Of a stretch of DNA of 64,000 nucleotides, positions 8,430-17,531 are shown one piece after another; the first letter of the stretch is position 1; each line of letters starts with the position of its first letter. The translations under genes were made by a program, and so were the position numbers. The stretch lies in assembly GCF_009754905.2 (NCBI RefSeq), contig NZ_CP066775.1:1240001-1304000 (forward strand). The letters are read 5' to 3'. Source of the DNA: Mucilaginibacter ginkgonis. GTDB lineage: Bacteria > Bacteroidota > Bacteroidia > Sphingobacteriales > Sphingobacteriaceae. The notes beneath the pieces were generated by a model, which ran no database searches, had not been told where the DNA came from, and saw only the letters and a list, made by a program, of their open reading frames with translations.

Positions 8430-8461
8430 GACTAATGAGCAAATGAACAGCCCAATTGGTT

Positions 8462-8496
8462 TTAAAAAGAAAAAGCCTTTCGATTTGAAAGGCTTT
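8462..8496 (-). terminator. Intrinsic terminator of the yceI gene
   Basis: AAAGCCTTTC (8472-8481) and GAAAGGCTTT (8487-8496) form a 10-base stem with loop GATTT. Read on the minus strand it is followed by a T-rich tract (TTTTCTTTTTAAA). It lies about 50 bases beyond the yceI stop. Confidence 0.75.
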
Positions 8497-8543
8497 AAAA
8501 AGATGTATCTGCACAACTAAACTTGTGCAAAACTGCATATCAA

Positions 8544-9074
8544 TTAAGCTTGCTTAGCGAATTGCGCATTAATGATCAGTTTAATTTCGTCGCCAACAAC
8601 AATAGCACCTGCTTCGGTAACGCCTTCCCAGGTTAAGCCAAATTGTTTACGGCTGATCTTGCCTGTTACTTCAAAGCCTGCTTTGGTATTGCCATAGAAA
8701 TCGGTAGCTGTGCCGCCAAATTCCACATCAAGCGTAACCGGGTTGGTTTTATCTTTAATAGTTAGGTCGCCTGTTAGTTTATAATCGTCGCCATCTTTTG
8801 TTAGCGATGTTGATTTAAAAGAAATGGTAGGGAACTGCGCAGCATCAAAAAACTCAGGGCTTTTCAAATGACCGTCGCGTTGTTCCTGGTTGGTGTCAAT
8901 GCTGTCAACATCAAGAGAAAACGTAACATCCGCGTTTGAGAAATCTTCATTCTCTGCAGAAATTTCGCCCTCAAATTTTTTGAATGAACCTGTTACCGTA
9001 GATATCACCAGGTGTTTTACTTTAAATTGCACTTCTGAGTGCATTGGGTCCATAGACCATTTGGTAGCTGCCAT
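8544..9074 (-). CDS. YceI family protein
   Basis: 176 residues forming a YceI-like lipocalin fold. Visible family features are the start TKWSMDPMHSEVQFKVKHLVISTVTGSFKKF, DVDSIDTNQEQRDGHLKSPEFFDA (abridged by family consensus to the D-x-R-D-x-H-L segment), and the ending GDEIKLIINAQF. There is no signal peptide, so it is probably cytoplasmic, unlike periplasmic E. coli YceI. Members bind polyprenyl or other amphiphilic lipids; the ligand here is unknown. A perfect 20-base inverted repeat covers its promoter, indicating repression by a dimeric regulator that is not encoded next to it. Confidence 0.88.
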   Translation of the reverse strand: MAATKWSMDPMHSEVQFKVKHLVISTVTGSFKKFEGEISAENEDFSNADVTFSLDVDSIDTNQEQRDGHLKSPEFFDAAQFPTISFKSTSLTKDGDDYKLTGDLTIKDKTNPVTLDVEFGGTATDFYGNTKAGFEVTGKISRKQFGLTWEGVTEAGAIVVGDEIKLIINAQFAKQA

Positions 9075-9096
9075 ATTTTTAAATTTTTTGTTTTAA

Positions 9097-9139
9097 CAAA
9101 TGTAGTAGATATATGTTTGAACATATATCTACTACATTT
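9097..9139 (-). promoter_or_regulatory. yceI promoter overlapped by a perfect 20-base inverted repeat
   Basis: Arms AAATGTAGTAGATATATGTT (9098-9117) and its exact complement (9120-9139) are separated by only TG. The minus-strand -7 box TACATTTG (complement of 9097-9104) overlaps the promoter-proximal arm, 23 bases before the yceI ATG. The arrangement fits an operator at which a dimeric repressor such as a MarR-type protein would block RNA polymerase. The absence of a T-rich tail and the two-base spacing make a terminator unlikely. Confidence 0.75.
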
Positions 9140-9252
9140 AAGATTACAATTTATAGACGAACGGGCCCTAAGTCGTTAAGCATTTGTAAATCGCAAGCAC
9201 AAAAAATGCGCCCCGGTTTTATTCGAGACGCTATATATCAACTTTATTTAGA

Positions 9253-10446
9253 TTATTTAGACAAAACGTCTTTCACAATATCAGCAGCTTCTTTTAACAA
9301 GATTGCAGAGTAAACCTGCAGGCCTGAATTATCGATCAATTCTTTGGCCTCTTTAGCATTTGTACCTTGCAAACGAACGATGATAGGAACGGGGATATTG
9401 CCAATTTCATTGTATGCATCAATAACACCTTGCGCAACACGGTCGCAACGGACAATACCGCCGAAGATGTTGATTAGGATCGCTTTTACGTTCGGATCTG
9501 AAAGGATGATATTAAATCCGGCCTTTACCGTTTGCGCGTTAGCCGTACCACCAACGTCAAGGAAGTTAGCCGGCTCGCCACCCGCCAGTTTGATAATGTC
9601 CATGGTCGCCATAGCCAAACCAGCACCATTAACCATACAACCCACATTACCATCAAGCTTTACATAGTTAAGATTAGATTTGCCTGCCTCAACTTCGGTA
9701 GGGTCTTCCTCATCAGTATCACGTAAAGCAGCATAGTCGGCATGACGGTATAATGCGTTATCATCAATGTTCACCTTAGCGTCAACCGCTAAAATTTTAT
9801 TGTCAGATGTTTTAAGCACCGGGTTGATCTCGAACTGAGAAGAATCTGTAGCATCATAAGCTCTATAAAGCGCAGTGATAAATTTCACCATATCTTTAAA
9901 AGCATCGCCGCTTACACCAAGGTTAAAGGCAATCTTACGTGCCTGGAAACCTTGTAAACCCACTTTAGGGTCAATCTCTTCTTTAAATATTTTCTCAGGT
10001 GTGCTGTGCGCTACTTCCTCAATGTCCATCCCGCCTTCAGTAGAGTACATGATTATGTTGCGGCCTTTTGCACGATCAAGCAATACGCTGATGTAAAATT
10101 CTTTGGTTTCGCTTTCGCCCGGGTAATAAACGTCTTGCGCTATAAGCACTTTGTTTACTTTCTTACCCTCGGGTCCCGTTTGCGGTGTAACCAATTGCAT
10201 GCCTAAAATCGCGCCTGCTTTTTCTTTAACATCGTCTATGTTTTTAGCCACCTTTACGCCACCGCCTTTGCCACGGCCGCCGGCATGTATCTGGGCTTTC
10301 ACAACAACCCAATCAGACCCAAAATCTTCCTTCATTTTTTGGGCCGCGGTTACAGCCTCTTCAACAGTGTCGGCAACTATGCCTTCCTGAACGCGTACGC
10401 CAAAGCTTTTTAATATAGCCTTGCCCTGATATTCGTGAATATTCAT
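9253..10446 (-). CDS. sucC: Succinate--CoA ligase [ADP-forming] subunit beta
   Basis: 397 residues, normal for SucC. It begins MNIHEYQGKAILKSFGV, followed by the ATP-grasp segment VVKAQIHAGGRGKGGGVKVAKN and the C-terminal flavodoxin-like domain with NFLDVGGTANAQ and INIFGGIVRCD. With SucD it interconverts succinyl-CoA and succinate in the TCA cycle with substrate-level phosphorylation. sucD is not adjacent, so the subunits are encoded apart in this genome. About 110 bases between it and yceI hold nothing I recognise besides the yceI operator. Confidence 0.96.
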   Translation of the reverse strand: MNIHEYQGKAILKSFGVRVQEGIVADTVEEAVTAAQKMKEDFGSDWVVVKAQIHAGGRGKGGGVKVAKNIDDVKEKAGAILGMQLVTPQTGPEGKKVNKVLIAQDVYYPGESETKEFYISVLLDRAKGRNIIMYSTEGGMDIEEVAHSTPEKIFKEEIDPKVGLQGFQARKIAFNLGVSGDAFKDMVKFITALYRAYDATDSSQFEINPVLKTSDNKILAVDAKVNIDDNALYRHADYAALRDTDEEDPTEVEAGKSNLNYVKLDGNVGCMVNGAGLAMATMDIIKLAGGEPANFLDVGGTANAQTVKAGFNIILSDPNVKAILINIFGGIVRCDRVAQGVIDAYNEIGNIPVPIIVRLQGTNAKEAKELIDNSGLQVYSAILLKEAADIVKDVLSK

Positions 10447-10556
10447 TGTTTCAGTAGAATTTGCGGTAAAGCTACAATTTTAAGCCTTGTTACAAAACCT
10501 CAGAAACTATTTTAAGTGTAAATAAACAGCGACAACAAAATTGCCTTGCAATCTGC

Positions 10557-10564
10557 TATTTTTG
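10557..10564 (+). promoter_or_regulatory. -7 promoter element of the LolD-like gene
   Basis: TATTTTTG matches TAnnTTTG exactly and is followed by only four bases (CGCC) before the ATG at 10569, which predicts a leaderless transcript. No well-spaced -33 TTG is clear. Confidence 0.5.
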
Positions 10565-10568
10565 CGCC

Positions 10569-11222
10569 ATGCTACAAGCTACAGGGATACAGAAAAAGTT
10601 TGGTGCGCTGCACATATTAAAGGGTGTAGACCTGCAGGTTAATAAAGGCGAGATAGTTGCCATTGTTGGCGCATCCGGAGCCGGTAAAAGTTCTCTGTTA
10701 AACATATTGGGTACACTCGATAAACCAGATAGCGGTCAGATCTATATAGCCGGAACCGATGTAAGCCACTTGGGTAACAAACAGCTTAGCCACTTTCGCA
10801 ATCAGCATATAGGTTTTATATTCCAATTTCATCATTTATTGGTTGAGTTCAACGCGCTGGAAAATGTTTGCATCCCGGCCTTTATTGCGGGTACACCTAA
10901 AGCCACAGCAGAGAAGAAAGCTAAAGAATTATTGGATATCCTCGGGCTATCAGCCCGGATGGACCACAAGCCCGCGCAGCTATCAGGAGGGGAGCAGCAG
11001 CGGGTCGCTATTGCCAGGGCATTGATCAACGACCCGGCATTGATCTTCGCGGACGAACCATCCGGTAACCTCGACTCAGCGAACGCCAGAGATCTGCATG
11101 AGTTGTTTGTTCGCTTGCGGAACGACTTTAATCAAACATTTGTTACCGTCACTCACAACGAAGATCTGGCAAATTTGTCTGACCGTAAGGTAACCATGAA
11201 GGACGGCTTAATCGTTGAATAG
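10569..11222 (+). CDS. ABC transporter ATP-binding protein, LolD/MacB-like
   Basis: 217 residues comprising one ABC ATPase domain: Walker [10 protein letters not shown] (about residues 36-44), Q-loop FIFQFHHLL, signature [15 protein letters not shown], Walker [15 protein letters not shown] and the H-loop THNE. The FxxNxLxNV-type segment after the Q-loop and the LDS after Walker B are typical of LolD/FtsE/MacB ATPases, which drive lipoprotein release or mechanotransmission rather than solute uptake. No permease gene (LolC/E type) is adjacent, so the partner is unknown. In Bacteroidota this ATPase is commonly encoded alone. Confidence 0.9.
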   Translation: MLQATGIQKKFGALHILKGVDLQVNKGEIVAIVGASGAGKSSLLNILGTLDKPDSGQIYIAGTDVSHLGNKQLSHFRNQHIGFIFQFHHLLVEFNALENVCIPAFIAGTPKATAEKKAKELLDILGLSARMDHKPAQLSGGEQQRVAIARALINDPALIFADEPSGNLDSANARDLHELFVRLRNDFNQTFVTVTHNEDLANLSDRKVTMKDGLIVE

Positions 11223-11223
11223 G

Positions 11224-11526
11224 ATGACTGTTTTGATTACCTGCGCACTCGGTGCCCAAGCACATCAGCTTAAAAAGACCATGCCAATTGATACGGAAAT
11301 CATATTGGGTGATTATGCAGATGTACCTGAAGTAATGATCAAATCAAAGCAAATCATTCAGCTGCCTAGTCCTGCAGGGCCTTCTTACCAGCACCAGATG
11401 CTGGCTTTGTGTTTGGATAATAGGGTTGACGCTGTATATCCGCTTGATGCAAAGGAGTTTAATGCATTAGCCGAAAGCGAACAGTTATTCGCAGAATATG
11501 GCATCAGTATTAATAGAACAGTATGA
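11224..11526 (+). CDS. Small protein, preATP-grasp-like (uncertain)
   Basis: 100 residues from the ATG at 11224; the in-frame start at 11215 overlaps the ABC gene and is less likely. The sequence (MTVLITCALGAQAHQL... then IILGDYADVPE and VDAVYPLDAKEFNALAES) alternates beta strands and helices like the N-terminal Rossmann-type half of carbamoyl-phosphate-synthase-type ATP-grasp proteins. No ATP-grasp domain follows, so it is either a stand-alone domain or a remnant. It overlaps the HAD-like gene by four bases (ATGA), so the two are translated together. Function unknown. Confidence 0.6.
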   Translation: MTVLITCALGAQAHQLKKTMPIDTEIILGDYADVPEVMIKSKQIIQLPSPAGPSYQHQMLALCLDNRVDAVYPLDAKEFNALAESEQLFAEYGISINRTV

Positions 11527-12140
11527 CTTACAGCGACCTGGATAGGACTAAGAAGGCCTTTATTTTTGAACTGGATGACGTTCTTTATCCGCAGAAAGAT
11601 TATCTATTACAGGTGTACTACCTGTTCGCAGGATTTATGGAATATACAGAATTGCTGGATGAGAAAGTATTGCTGAAGTTAATGACAGAAACATATTTCT
11701 CTGCAGGGCCTGATGCTGTGTTTGATGAAATACAATCTAAATTTAAGATAGAGGGGAAATACCGGTCTAACCTGACGCATCTTATGGCAAATGCTAAACT
11801 ACCATTGCCATTGTTACTGTATGAACCAATGCTGACGCTATTGCAAGATATTGTTATTGACCGCAAACAGATATCCATTGTAACAGCAGGGGATGCCCAA
11901 CTGCAGTTAAATAAAATAAAGCAAACCGAGTGGCACGGCCTGGACAAATATCTTACATGCTATTTTGAAAGCGAATTTACAGACATGGCTAACACAGATG
12001 TTATAACCATGCTATTGCAAAAACACGGCCTTGTTGCACAGGATGTACTTATGATTGGAAAAGACGGCGCAATTGAGAAACTAGCCGCAAAGCATCATGT
12101 CAATGTAATGGATGTTGAAAGTTTTTTAACCACCCATTAA
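11523..12140 (+). CDS. HAD-like protein lacking the catalytic nucleophile
   Basis: 205 residues with the layout of a HAD-superfamily phosphatase with a helical cap. Motif I, normally FDLDDTLY, reads FELDDVLYP (residues 15-23): the nucleophilic aspartate is glutamate at residue 16 while the general-acid Asp18 remains. Motif II keeps its threonine (IVTAG, Thr121). Motif IV, normally GDS....D, reads IGKDGAIE (178-185), so an acidic residue is also displaced. The protein is therefore probably not a normal phosphatase and may be regulatory or structural. It is translationally coupled to the small upstream gene. Confidence 0.8.
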   Translation: MTYSDLDRTKKAFIFELDDVLYPQKDYLLQVYYLFAGFMEYTELLDEKVLLKLMTETYFSAGPDAVFDEIQSKFKIEGKYRSNLTHLMANAKLPLPLLLYEPMLTLLQDIVIDRKQISIVTAGDAQLQLNKIKQTEWHGLDKYLTCYFESEFTDMANTDVITMLLQKHGLVAQDVLMIGKDGAIEKLAAKHHVNVMDVESFLTTH

Positions 12141-12231
12141 TATTTTCTGCAATTTTATTACCTTTACTCCCTGATTAACAAGCCCTAATAATTTTTTCTC
12201 ATCTTTATACTATTGATTAAACCAGTTTTAC

Positions 12232-13797
12232 ATGAATAGAAATTTTATCTATCTATTATCTGCAATTGCTGTGTTAAGCAGCTGCGTTAAGGGTATCAAC
12301 AATCCAACTAATGGCAGCTTAAACAGTATCACCGGCGGTACAACCGCTACAACCGGCAGCACTGTAACAGGCTCTTCTACTGTTGTGGCTGATGCCATAA
12401 AAGACTCTGTTTACTATTACACAAAAGAAGATTATTACTGGGCAGATGCCATCCCTGACTATAACACCTTTGCTCCGCGGACCGCTGCCAACGGTACAAC
12501 AGATATCCTTGCGTTAACAAACGAGGTCAATAAATTATCGCAGTATAAAATTAACTCCGCAACAAGCTTGCCTTATGAGTATGTATCGACAAACGTTGGC
12601 AAGGCGAAATATTTCTATATAGACGCCGGCCAGACCACCTTAAGGCTTAACGCCGTTAGCGGCGATTTTGGTTTCGGCAGGGCATATCGTAATGCTACAG
12701 ACTTAAGGGTTTCTTATGTAAATCCGGGTTCGCCGGCTGCAAATGCGGGCATGGTACGTGGGTCGCAGATCACTGCAATTAACGGAACCACAAGCTTAAA
12801 CAATGATGGCGCCAATGGTACAAATACAGCTTTTATTAACAGCGCAATGGCGGGCAGTATTATTAGTGTTGCCGCTACAAAACCCGATGGTACAAAAGTT
12901 ACTTACAACCTAACGGCGGCCATATATGCAGATAACCCCATCCTAAAAACACAAACTATTACGCTTGCCAATGGAAAGAAAGCCGGTTACATTGTGTTCA
13001 ATAGTTTTGTAACGCAGGCAACTGCTAAACCATTACTGGACGCGGCCTTTGCCAAATTTGTGGTAGACGGAATCAGCGAGCTGATTGTTGATGTACGCTA
13101 TAACGGTGGTGGTTACACAGAAACTGCACAATATCTGTTGAACCTTATCGCTCCGGCAACCGCATCAAACAATACCATGTTTACAGCAACTTACAACCCG
13201 GCTTTGCAAGGCGGTAAACAGCTGTTGTTAAAGAACCAGTTGCGTAAAGATGCCAGCGGAACAACTTTTAATTATGGCCAGGTTGATTATTCACTGACCT
13301 CTCAGACTTTTAAATTTGGTTCTACACACCCGTTAAATTTAACCCGTGTATTTTTCCTTACAACCGGGGCAACCGCATCGTCAAGCGAAGCAACAATAAA
13401 CGCGCTTAGGCCGTACATGAATGTGCAGTTGGTTGGTGGTACTACCTACGGAAAACCCATCGGTTTTATTGACATCAAAATTGGTACGTATACTATGTAT
13501 CTGCCGGCATTTGAGATTAGAAATGCCAATGGTGACAGTAACTACTATAACGGCATGACCCCGGGTTCGTCAACATATCCTGGTTATGCAACTGCCGACG
13601 ACCTTACTCACGATTTTGGTGACAGCAATGAAGGGTTGTTATCTGCCGTGGTAAACTATCTAAATGGTGGTGTTTACAAATCAAACTCAACTTCCACTGT
13701 TGGTGTGCAAAGCATAGGTTCACAGAACTACGACTCGTCTGTAATAGATGCAGACCAGTTTAAAGGGATGTTGTTCCAATATCCCAAACATAAATAG
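12232..13797 (+). CDS. S41 family peptidase lipoprotein with PDZ domain
   Basis: 521 residues. The lipobox LSSC places the lipidated cysteine at residue 18, after a short hydrophobic signal, so it is a cell-envelope lipoprotein. A Ser/Thr/Gly-rich linker is followed by an N-terminal helical part, a PDZ-like domain (VNPGSPAANAGMVRGSQITAINGT in outline) and the C-terminal processing-protease domain with VDVRYNGGGYTETAQYL and the nucleophile region TGATASSSEATINAL. S41 enzymes cleave exposed C-termini of envelope proteins. The substrate is unknown. An intrinsic terminator follows. Confidence 0.9.
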   Translation: MNRNFIYLLSAIAVLSSCVKGINNPTNGSLNSITGGTTATTGSTVTGSSTVVADAIKDSVYYYTKEDYYWADAIPDYNTFAPRTAANGTTDILALTNEVNKLSQYKINSATSLPYEYVSTNVGKAKYFYIDAGQTTLRLNAVSGDFGFGRAYRNATDLRVSYVNPGSPAANAGMVRGSQITAINGTTSLNNDGANGTNTAFINSAMAGSIISVAATKPDGTKVTYNLTAAIYADNPILKTQTITLANGKKAGYIVFNSFVTQATAKPLLDAAFAKFVVDGISELIVDVRYNGGGYTETAQYLLNLIAPATASNNTMFTATYNPALQGGKQLLLKNQLRKDASGTTFNYGQVDYSLTSQTFKFGSTHPLNLTRVFFLTTGATASSSEATINALRPYMNVQLVGGTTYGKPIGFIDIKIGTYTMYLPAFEIRNANGDSNYYNGMTPGSSTYPGYATADDLTHDFGDSNEGLLSAVVNYLNGGVYKSNSTSTVGVQSIGSQNYDSSVIDADQFKGMLFQYPKHK

Positions 13798-13819
13798 GAT
13801 TAACTATCAGATCATATCA

Positions 13820-13851
13820 AACGCCCTTGCAGAAATTGTAAGGGCGTTTTT
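13820..13851 (+). terminator. Intrinsic terminator of the S41 peptidase gene
   Basis: AACGCCCTT (13820-13828) pairs with AAGGGCGTT (13840-13848), followed by TTT. It lies between the peptidase and the convergent smc stop. Confidence 0.85.
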
Positions 13852-13852
13852 G

Positions 13853-16800
13853 TTAGTCGGCCAGTTCGCGAAGATCGACCGCTACCACACGGGATATGCC
13901 TTGTTCTACCATGGTAACACCATAAATGATATCAGTGCTGGCGATGGTACGTTTGTTATGCGATACAATAATGAACTGCGAGTCGCTGGAAAATTTGCGG
14001 ATAATGTTATTAAACTTATCAATATTAGTATCGTCAAGCGGTGCATCAACCTCATCGAAAATACAGAACGGTGCCGGCTTAAGCAGGTAAAGCGAAAACA
14101 AGATCGCTGTCGCAGTGAGTGTTTTCTCGCCTCCGGACAACTGGTTTATGGACAGTGGTCGTTTACCTTTTGGTTTCGCGATGATATCTATATCAGAATC
14201 AAGCGGATTATGTGGGTCGGTTAGGATCAGGTCGCACGAATCCTCCTCGTTAAATAGTGAGCGGAACACTTTTATGAAGTTTTCGCGTACGCTGATGAAA
14301 GCTTCCATAAACTTTTCGCGGGCGGTGTCGTCAATTTCTTTGATGGTTTCTAGGAGCGAGGTTTTAGCTTCCTGCAGGTCTCTTTTTTGCGCATGTATAA
14401 ACTTACTGCGCTCATCCATTTCATTATAAGCCTCAATAGCCATTGGATTGATAGCACCAAATTCGTCTAATTGCCGTTTTATTTTATCGGTTTTGTCGCG
14501 CAGGTTTTCTTCGGTTTCACCATCAGGTGGGGCAACGTCCAGTAAGTCCTCGATATCAACGTTAAATTCCACAGATAGCCGTTCTTTTAGGGCATTGAGC
14601 TCTATCTTAAGATTATTACGTTCATCTTTTAATTCGTTCTCGATGTAATCGGCTTGCTCTTTTTGGCGGCGAAGCAGCGAGATGTCATTCTCCGTTTCTG
14701 TAATTAAGCCGCGGCTTGCGTAGTAAAGATTCTCGGCTTCTGTAACACCTTTTTCCATCTCTTCCCGCTGTTGATACATGCCTAACAGGTCATCGTCAGA
14801 ATGGTCTGTGTGTTGCAGTGTAATTTGGATTTCCTGCTTCACCTTTTCAAGTGCCGCCGAATTTTCCCCAATTCGCTTACTGGTGTTCTCGTGTTGCGCC
14901 TCGCGATACTGCAAATCCTTATCTAAGCTTGTAACAGCATTTTGCTGCTGATGAAACCTGATGTTCTCTTGATTATAGATTGCAGAGCGCAAGTTATATT
15001 GCTCATTTAGTTCATTAAAAGCAGATTGACTAGCATTGAGCAAATCGGCTTGTATTTGCTTTTCCGTTCGCAGTTGGGTGAGTTGCGGTTCAGCAAGGGC
15101 AATGTCCTGCCCAATAGTCACCATTTTCGCAGCGATATCATCTTTGCGGTTATGGCTGTTTTCTATAAAAGTTTGATACTGCTCGCGACGGGTTTGTACG
15201 GTGACTAACTCTGTATTTAGCCTGTTAAGTTCCTGCTGCTTCTGTATCAAATCGCCGGGTCGTGCCGAGGCTTTGTATGCAGTTAATTTGTTGTTCAGAT
15301 CTGCAACAGCAGCGTTAGCCTTCGCCAATAAGGCCTCTGTAATCTTTATTTCCTTAGCCAGGTTTTCCAGGTTTTTTGTACGGCCTATGCGTTTACCTTC
15401 AAATAAGCCCACAGAACCGCCCGCAGCTGTGTGCTTTGAGATATTGAATTTTCCGGTTTGCGATATAACGACTACATCATCTTTAGGTCGATTTTTAAAC
15501 GTTTGCTCTACCGATTCGTCTGTCAGGTAAACCCCATTCAATAACGTGTGGCACAACGCGGCATATTTTTCGTCTACCTGTATCACATCTATAGCAGCGA
15601 TATAGTTTTGAGGAACGTTGCGTTTAAAAAAGTCTGGTTGACTGTAAGTATTAAGAATGAAGAACTGAGCGCGTCCACGCGCCGCGTCGCTAAGCAGATT
15701 AATTGCTGTCGCAGCCTCCGTCAAATCTTCAACAACATAATGGTTCATTAACGGTTCCAGATAGTTTTCTATCGCTACACGATACTCTTCCTGACAAAAC
15801 AACACATCGCTGAAAAGGAGCGGGGCTTTAGACCAACCGACAGTCTTTTTTAAAAACCGTATCGATTCGGGGAAGCCTTCCAGGTTGTCCACCATGCTTT
15901 TGGTAAGCGTATACTCGTTTTGTTTAGCATCTAGTTTCCGGCCTTCATCTCTAACCTGCTGATTAAGTTTAACTAGGTCTTCTTCGGCATTTTTGATTTG
16001 TTGTTGCAGATAAGCCTCGTTTTCCGCCATCGTACTATGCTCTGCGTCTAATGCTTCCGTCCTGAGCGACAGCTCCGCGATTACCTGGTTGAATTGAGAA
16101 AGCTCTGTTTCTTTGCCCGCAGTGTCTTCCATATTGCGAAGGCTCTCTTGTTCTAAGGCCTGCAACTGTATTTTTAATATATCGCTGTCCTTCTCAGTTT
16201 TGTAGATTTGATTTTGGATCTGATTGTTAACCGAATTTAACTGGTTTATTTTATCTCTCGCCGAAGCTTGTTTTAACCTTAGTTCATCAACTTCTTTTTT
16301 AAGCGATTCGACGGTAGCGGTTAAAGTTGTTAAATTCTCTTGTTCAACGGACTTTTCTTCTGTCAAACGTTTTATGTTGTAAAGCACATGGTTTAGCTGG
16401 TTGCGGTCGCGGTCCAGCTCTTCCGTAAGGCGCTGTTCTTTATCCTTCTGAAACTTTAGCTGCTCGTTGCGTACTTTTTTCTCACTCTCGTAAGCACGAA
16501 TCTTTCCTATAAAGTCGTTTGTAGCTTTTTGCTGTACCGATAAGTTTTTCTCGTTAGTCAGACTTTCTAACTTTTGCTTTTGTAACAACGCCTCTTGCGT
16601 GTCTATCTTAGTGACGATACCTGCCCGCTCTATTTTTTGCGCTGTTTCACGCGCTTCTATCTTAGCTAGTGAATTACTAAAATTCACAACCCTGAAAGAT
16701 GCCAATGAAACGCTAAGCGATTTATATTGCTCACGCAGGCGGTTGTAGCGTTCTGCTTTCTTTGCTTGGTTTTCAAGCGTTTTAAGGTTTTTTTCTATTT

Positions 16801-17389
16801 CAAAAAGCAGATCATCAACACGCATCAAGTCAGCTTCGGTATCTTTTAACTTATTGAAAGTTTGCTTTTTACGTAGCTTGTATTTTGATATACCCGATGC
16901 TTCTTCGAACAAATTGCGCCGCGACCCTTCTTTATTGCTGATGATCTCTTCGATCATTTTTAACTCGATAATAGAGTACGAGTCGGCACCAATACCGGTA
17001 TCTAAAAACAGATCGGTAATGTCTTTAAGACGGCACTGCACATCATTCAGGCGGTATTCGCTTTCTCCGGTGCGATATAATTTACGGGTAATGGTTACTT
17101 GTGAGAACTCGGTAGGGAGAACGTTCTTCGTGTTATCAAAAGAGAGGGAAACTTCTGCCAGGTTTGCCGGTTTACGGCTTTTACTGCCATTAAAGATGAC
17201 GTTCTCCATCTTTTCTGACCGCAGCATACGTGTGCTTTGCTCGCCAAGCACCCAGCGGATAGAGTCAACAACGTTAGATTTACCGCAGCCGTTAGGCCCA
17301 ACAATGGCAGTAATACCCTCATTAAAATTGATGGTAATTTTATCGCCAAAGCTTTTAAAGCCTTTTATTTCTAAACGGGTAAGCTGCAT
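13853..17389 (-). CDS. smc: Chromosome segregation protein SMC
   Basis: 1178 residues with the full SMC architecture. The N-terminal ATPase half has Walker A GPNGCGKSN near residues 32-40 and the Q-loop. Long coiled coils flank a hinge domain around residues 510-680 (VVEDLTEAATAINLL ... VGLFEGKRIGRTKN region). The C-terminal half has the ABC signature LSGGEKTLTATAILFSLY and Walker B FCIFDEVDAPLDDTN. With ScpA/ScpB it forms the bacterial condensin that extrudes DNA loops and aligns chromosome arms. scpA and scpB are not adjacent. The gene is preceded by a TATCTTTG box about 65 bases upstream. Confidence 0.96.
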   Translation of the reverse strand: MQLTRLEIKGFKSFGDKITINFNEGITAIVGPNGCGKSNVVDSIRWVLGEQSTRMLRSEKMENVIFNGSKSRKPANLAEVSLSFDNTKNVLPTEFSQVTITRKLYRTGESEYRLNDVQCRLKDITDLFLDTGIGADSYSIIELKMIEEIISNKEGSRRNLFEEASGISKYKLRKKQTFNKLKDTEADLMRVDDLLFEIEKNLKTLENQAKKAERYNRLREQYKSLSVSLASFRVVNFSNSLAKIEARETAQKIERAGIVTKIDTQEALLQKQKLESLTNEKNLSVQQKATNDFIGKIRAYESEKKVRNEQLKFQKDKEQRLTEELDRDRNQLNHVLYNIKRLTEEKSVEQENLTTLTATVESLKKEVDELRLKQASARDKINQLNSVNNQIQNQIYKTEKDSDILKIQLQALEQESLRNMEDTAGKETELSQFNQVIAELSLRTEALDAEHSTMAENEAYLQQQIKNAEEDLVKLNQQVRDEGRKLDAKQNEYTLTKSMVDNLEGFPESIRFLKKTVGWSKAPLLFSDVLFCQEEYRVAIENYLEPLMNHYVVEDLTEAATAINLLSDAARGRAQFFILNTYSQPDFFKRNVPQNYIAAIDVIQVDEKYAALCHTLLNGVYLTDESVEQTFKNRPKDDVVVISQTGKFNISKHTAAGGSVGLFEGKRIGRTKNLENLAKEIKITEALLAKANAAVADLNNKLTAYKASARPGDLIQKQQELNRLNTELVTVQTRREQYQTFIENSHNRKDDIAAKMVTIGQDIALAEPQLTQLRTEKQIQADLLNASQSAFNELNEQYNLRSAIYNQENIRFHQQQNAVTSLDKDLQYREAQHENTSKRIGENSAALEKVKQEIQITLQHTDHSDDDLLGMYQQREEMEKGVTEAENLYYASRGLITETENDISLLRRQKEQADYIENELKDERNNLKIELNALKERLSVEFNVDIEDLLDVAPPDGETEENLRDKTDKIKRQLDEFGAINPMAIEAYNEMDERSKFIHAQKRDLQEAKTSLLETIKEIDDTAREKFMEAFISVRENFIKVFRSLFNEEDSCDLILTDPHNPLDSDIDIIAKPKGKRPLSINQLSGGEKTLTATAILFSLYLLKPAPFCIFDEVDAPLDDTNIDKFNNIIRKFSSDSQFIIVSHNKRTIASTDIIYGVTMVEQGISRVVAVDLRELAD

Positions 17390-17456
17390 TAACGGGGTAG
17401 CGGGTCAACCAATAAATTAGGATCAAAAGATAAATGAAAAACGCGAAAGGATAAAG

Positions 17457-17464
17457 CAAAGATA
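17457..17464 (-). promoter_or_regulatory. Probable smc -7 element
   Basis: The minus strand reads TATCTTTG, an exact TAnnTTTG match, about 68 bases upstream of the smc ATG. The 142-base gap between smc and the PhzF-type gene contains nothing else I recognise. Confidence 0.4.
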
Positions 17465-17531
17465 TAAACGGGTTATGTTGATAAAGTTATCCCGTAAAAT
17501 TTCGGTATCACTTACGATGTCTTCAGTTTGC

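Noticed and set aside
9113..9313. Open frame of 66 codons on the plus strand
   Set aside because: It starts within the yceI operator palindrome and ends antisense to sucC; no protein features.
13748..14224. Open frame of 158 codons on the plus strand
   Set aside because: It overlaps the S41 gene end and the conserved smc 3' part on the other strand; composition is a shadow of smc.
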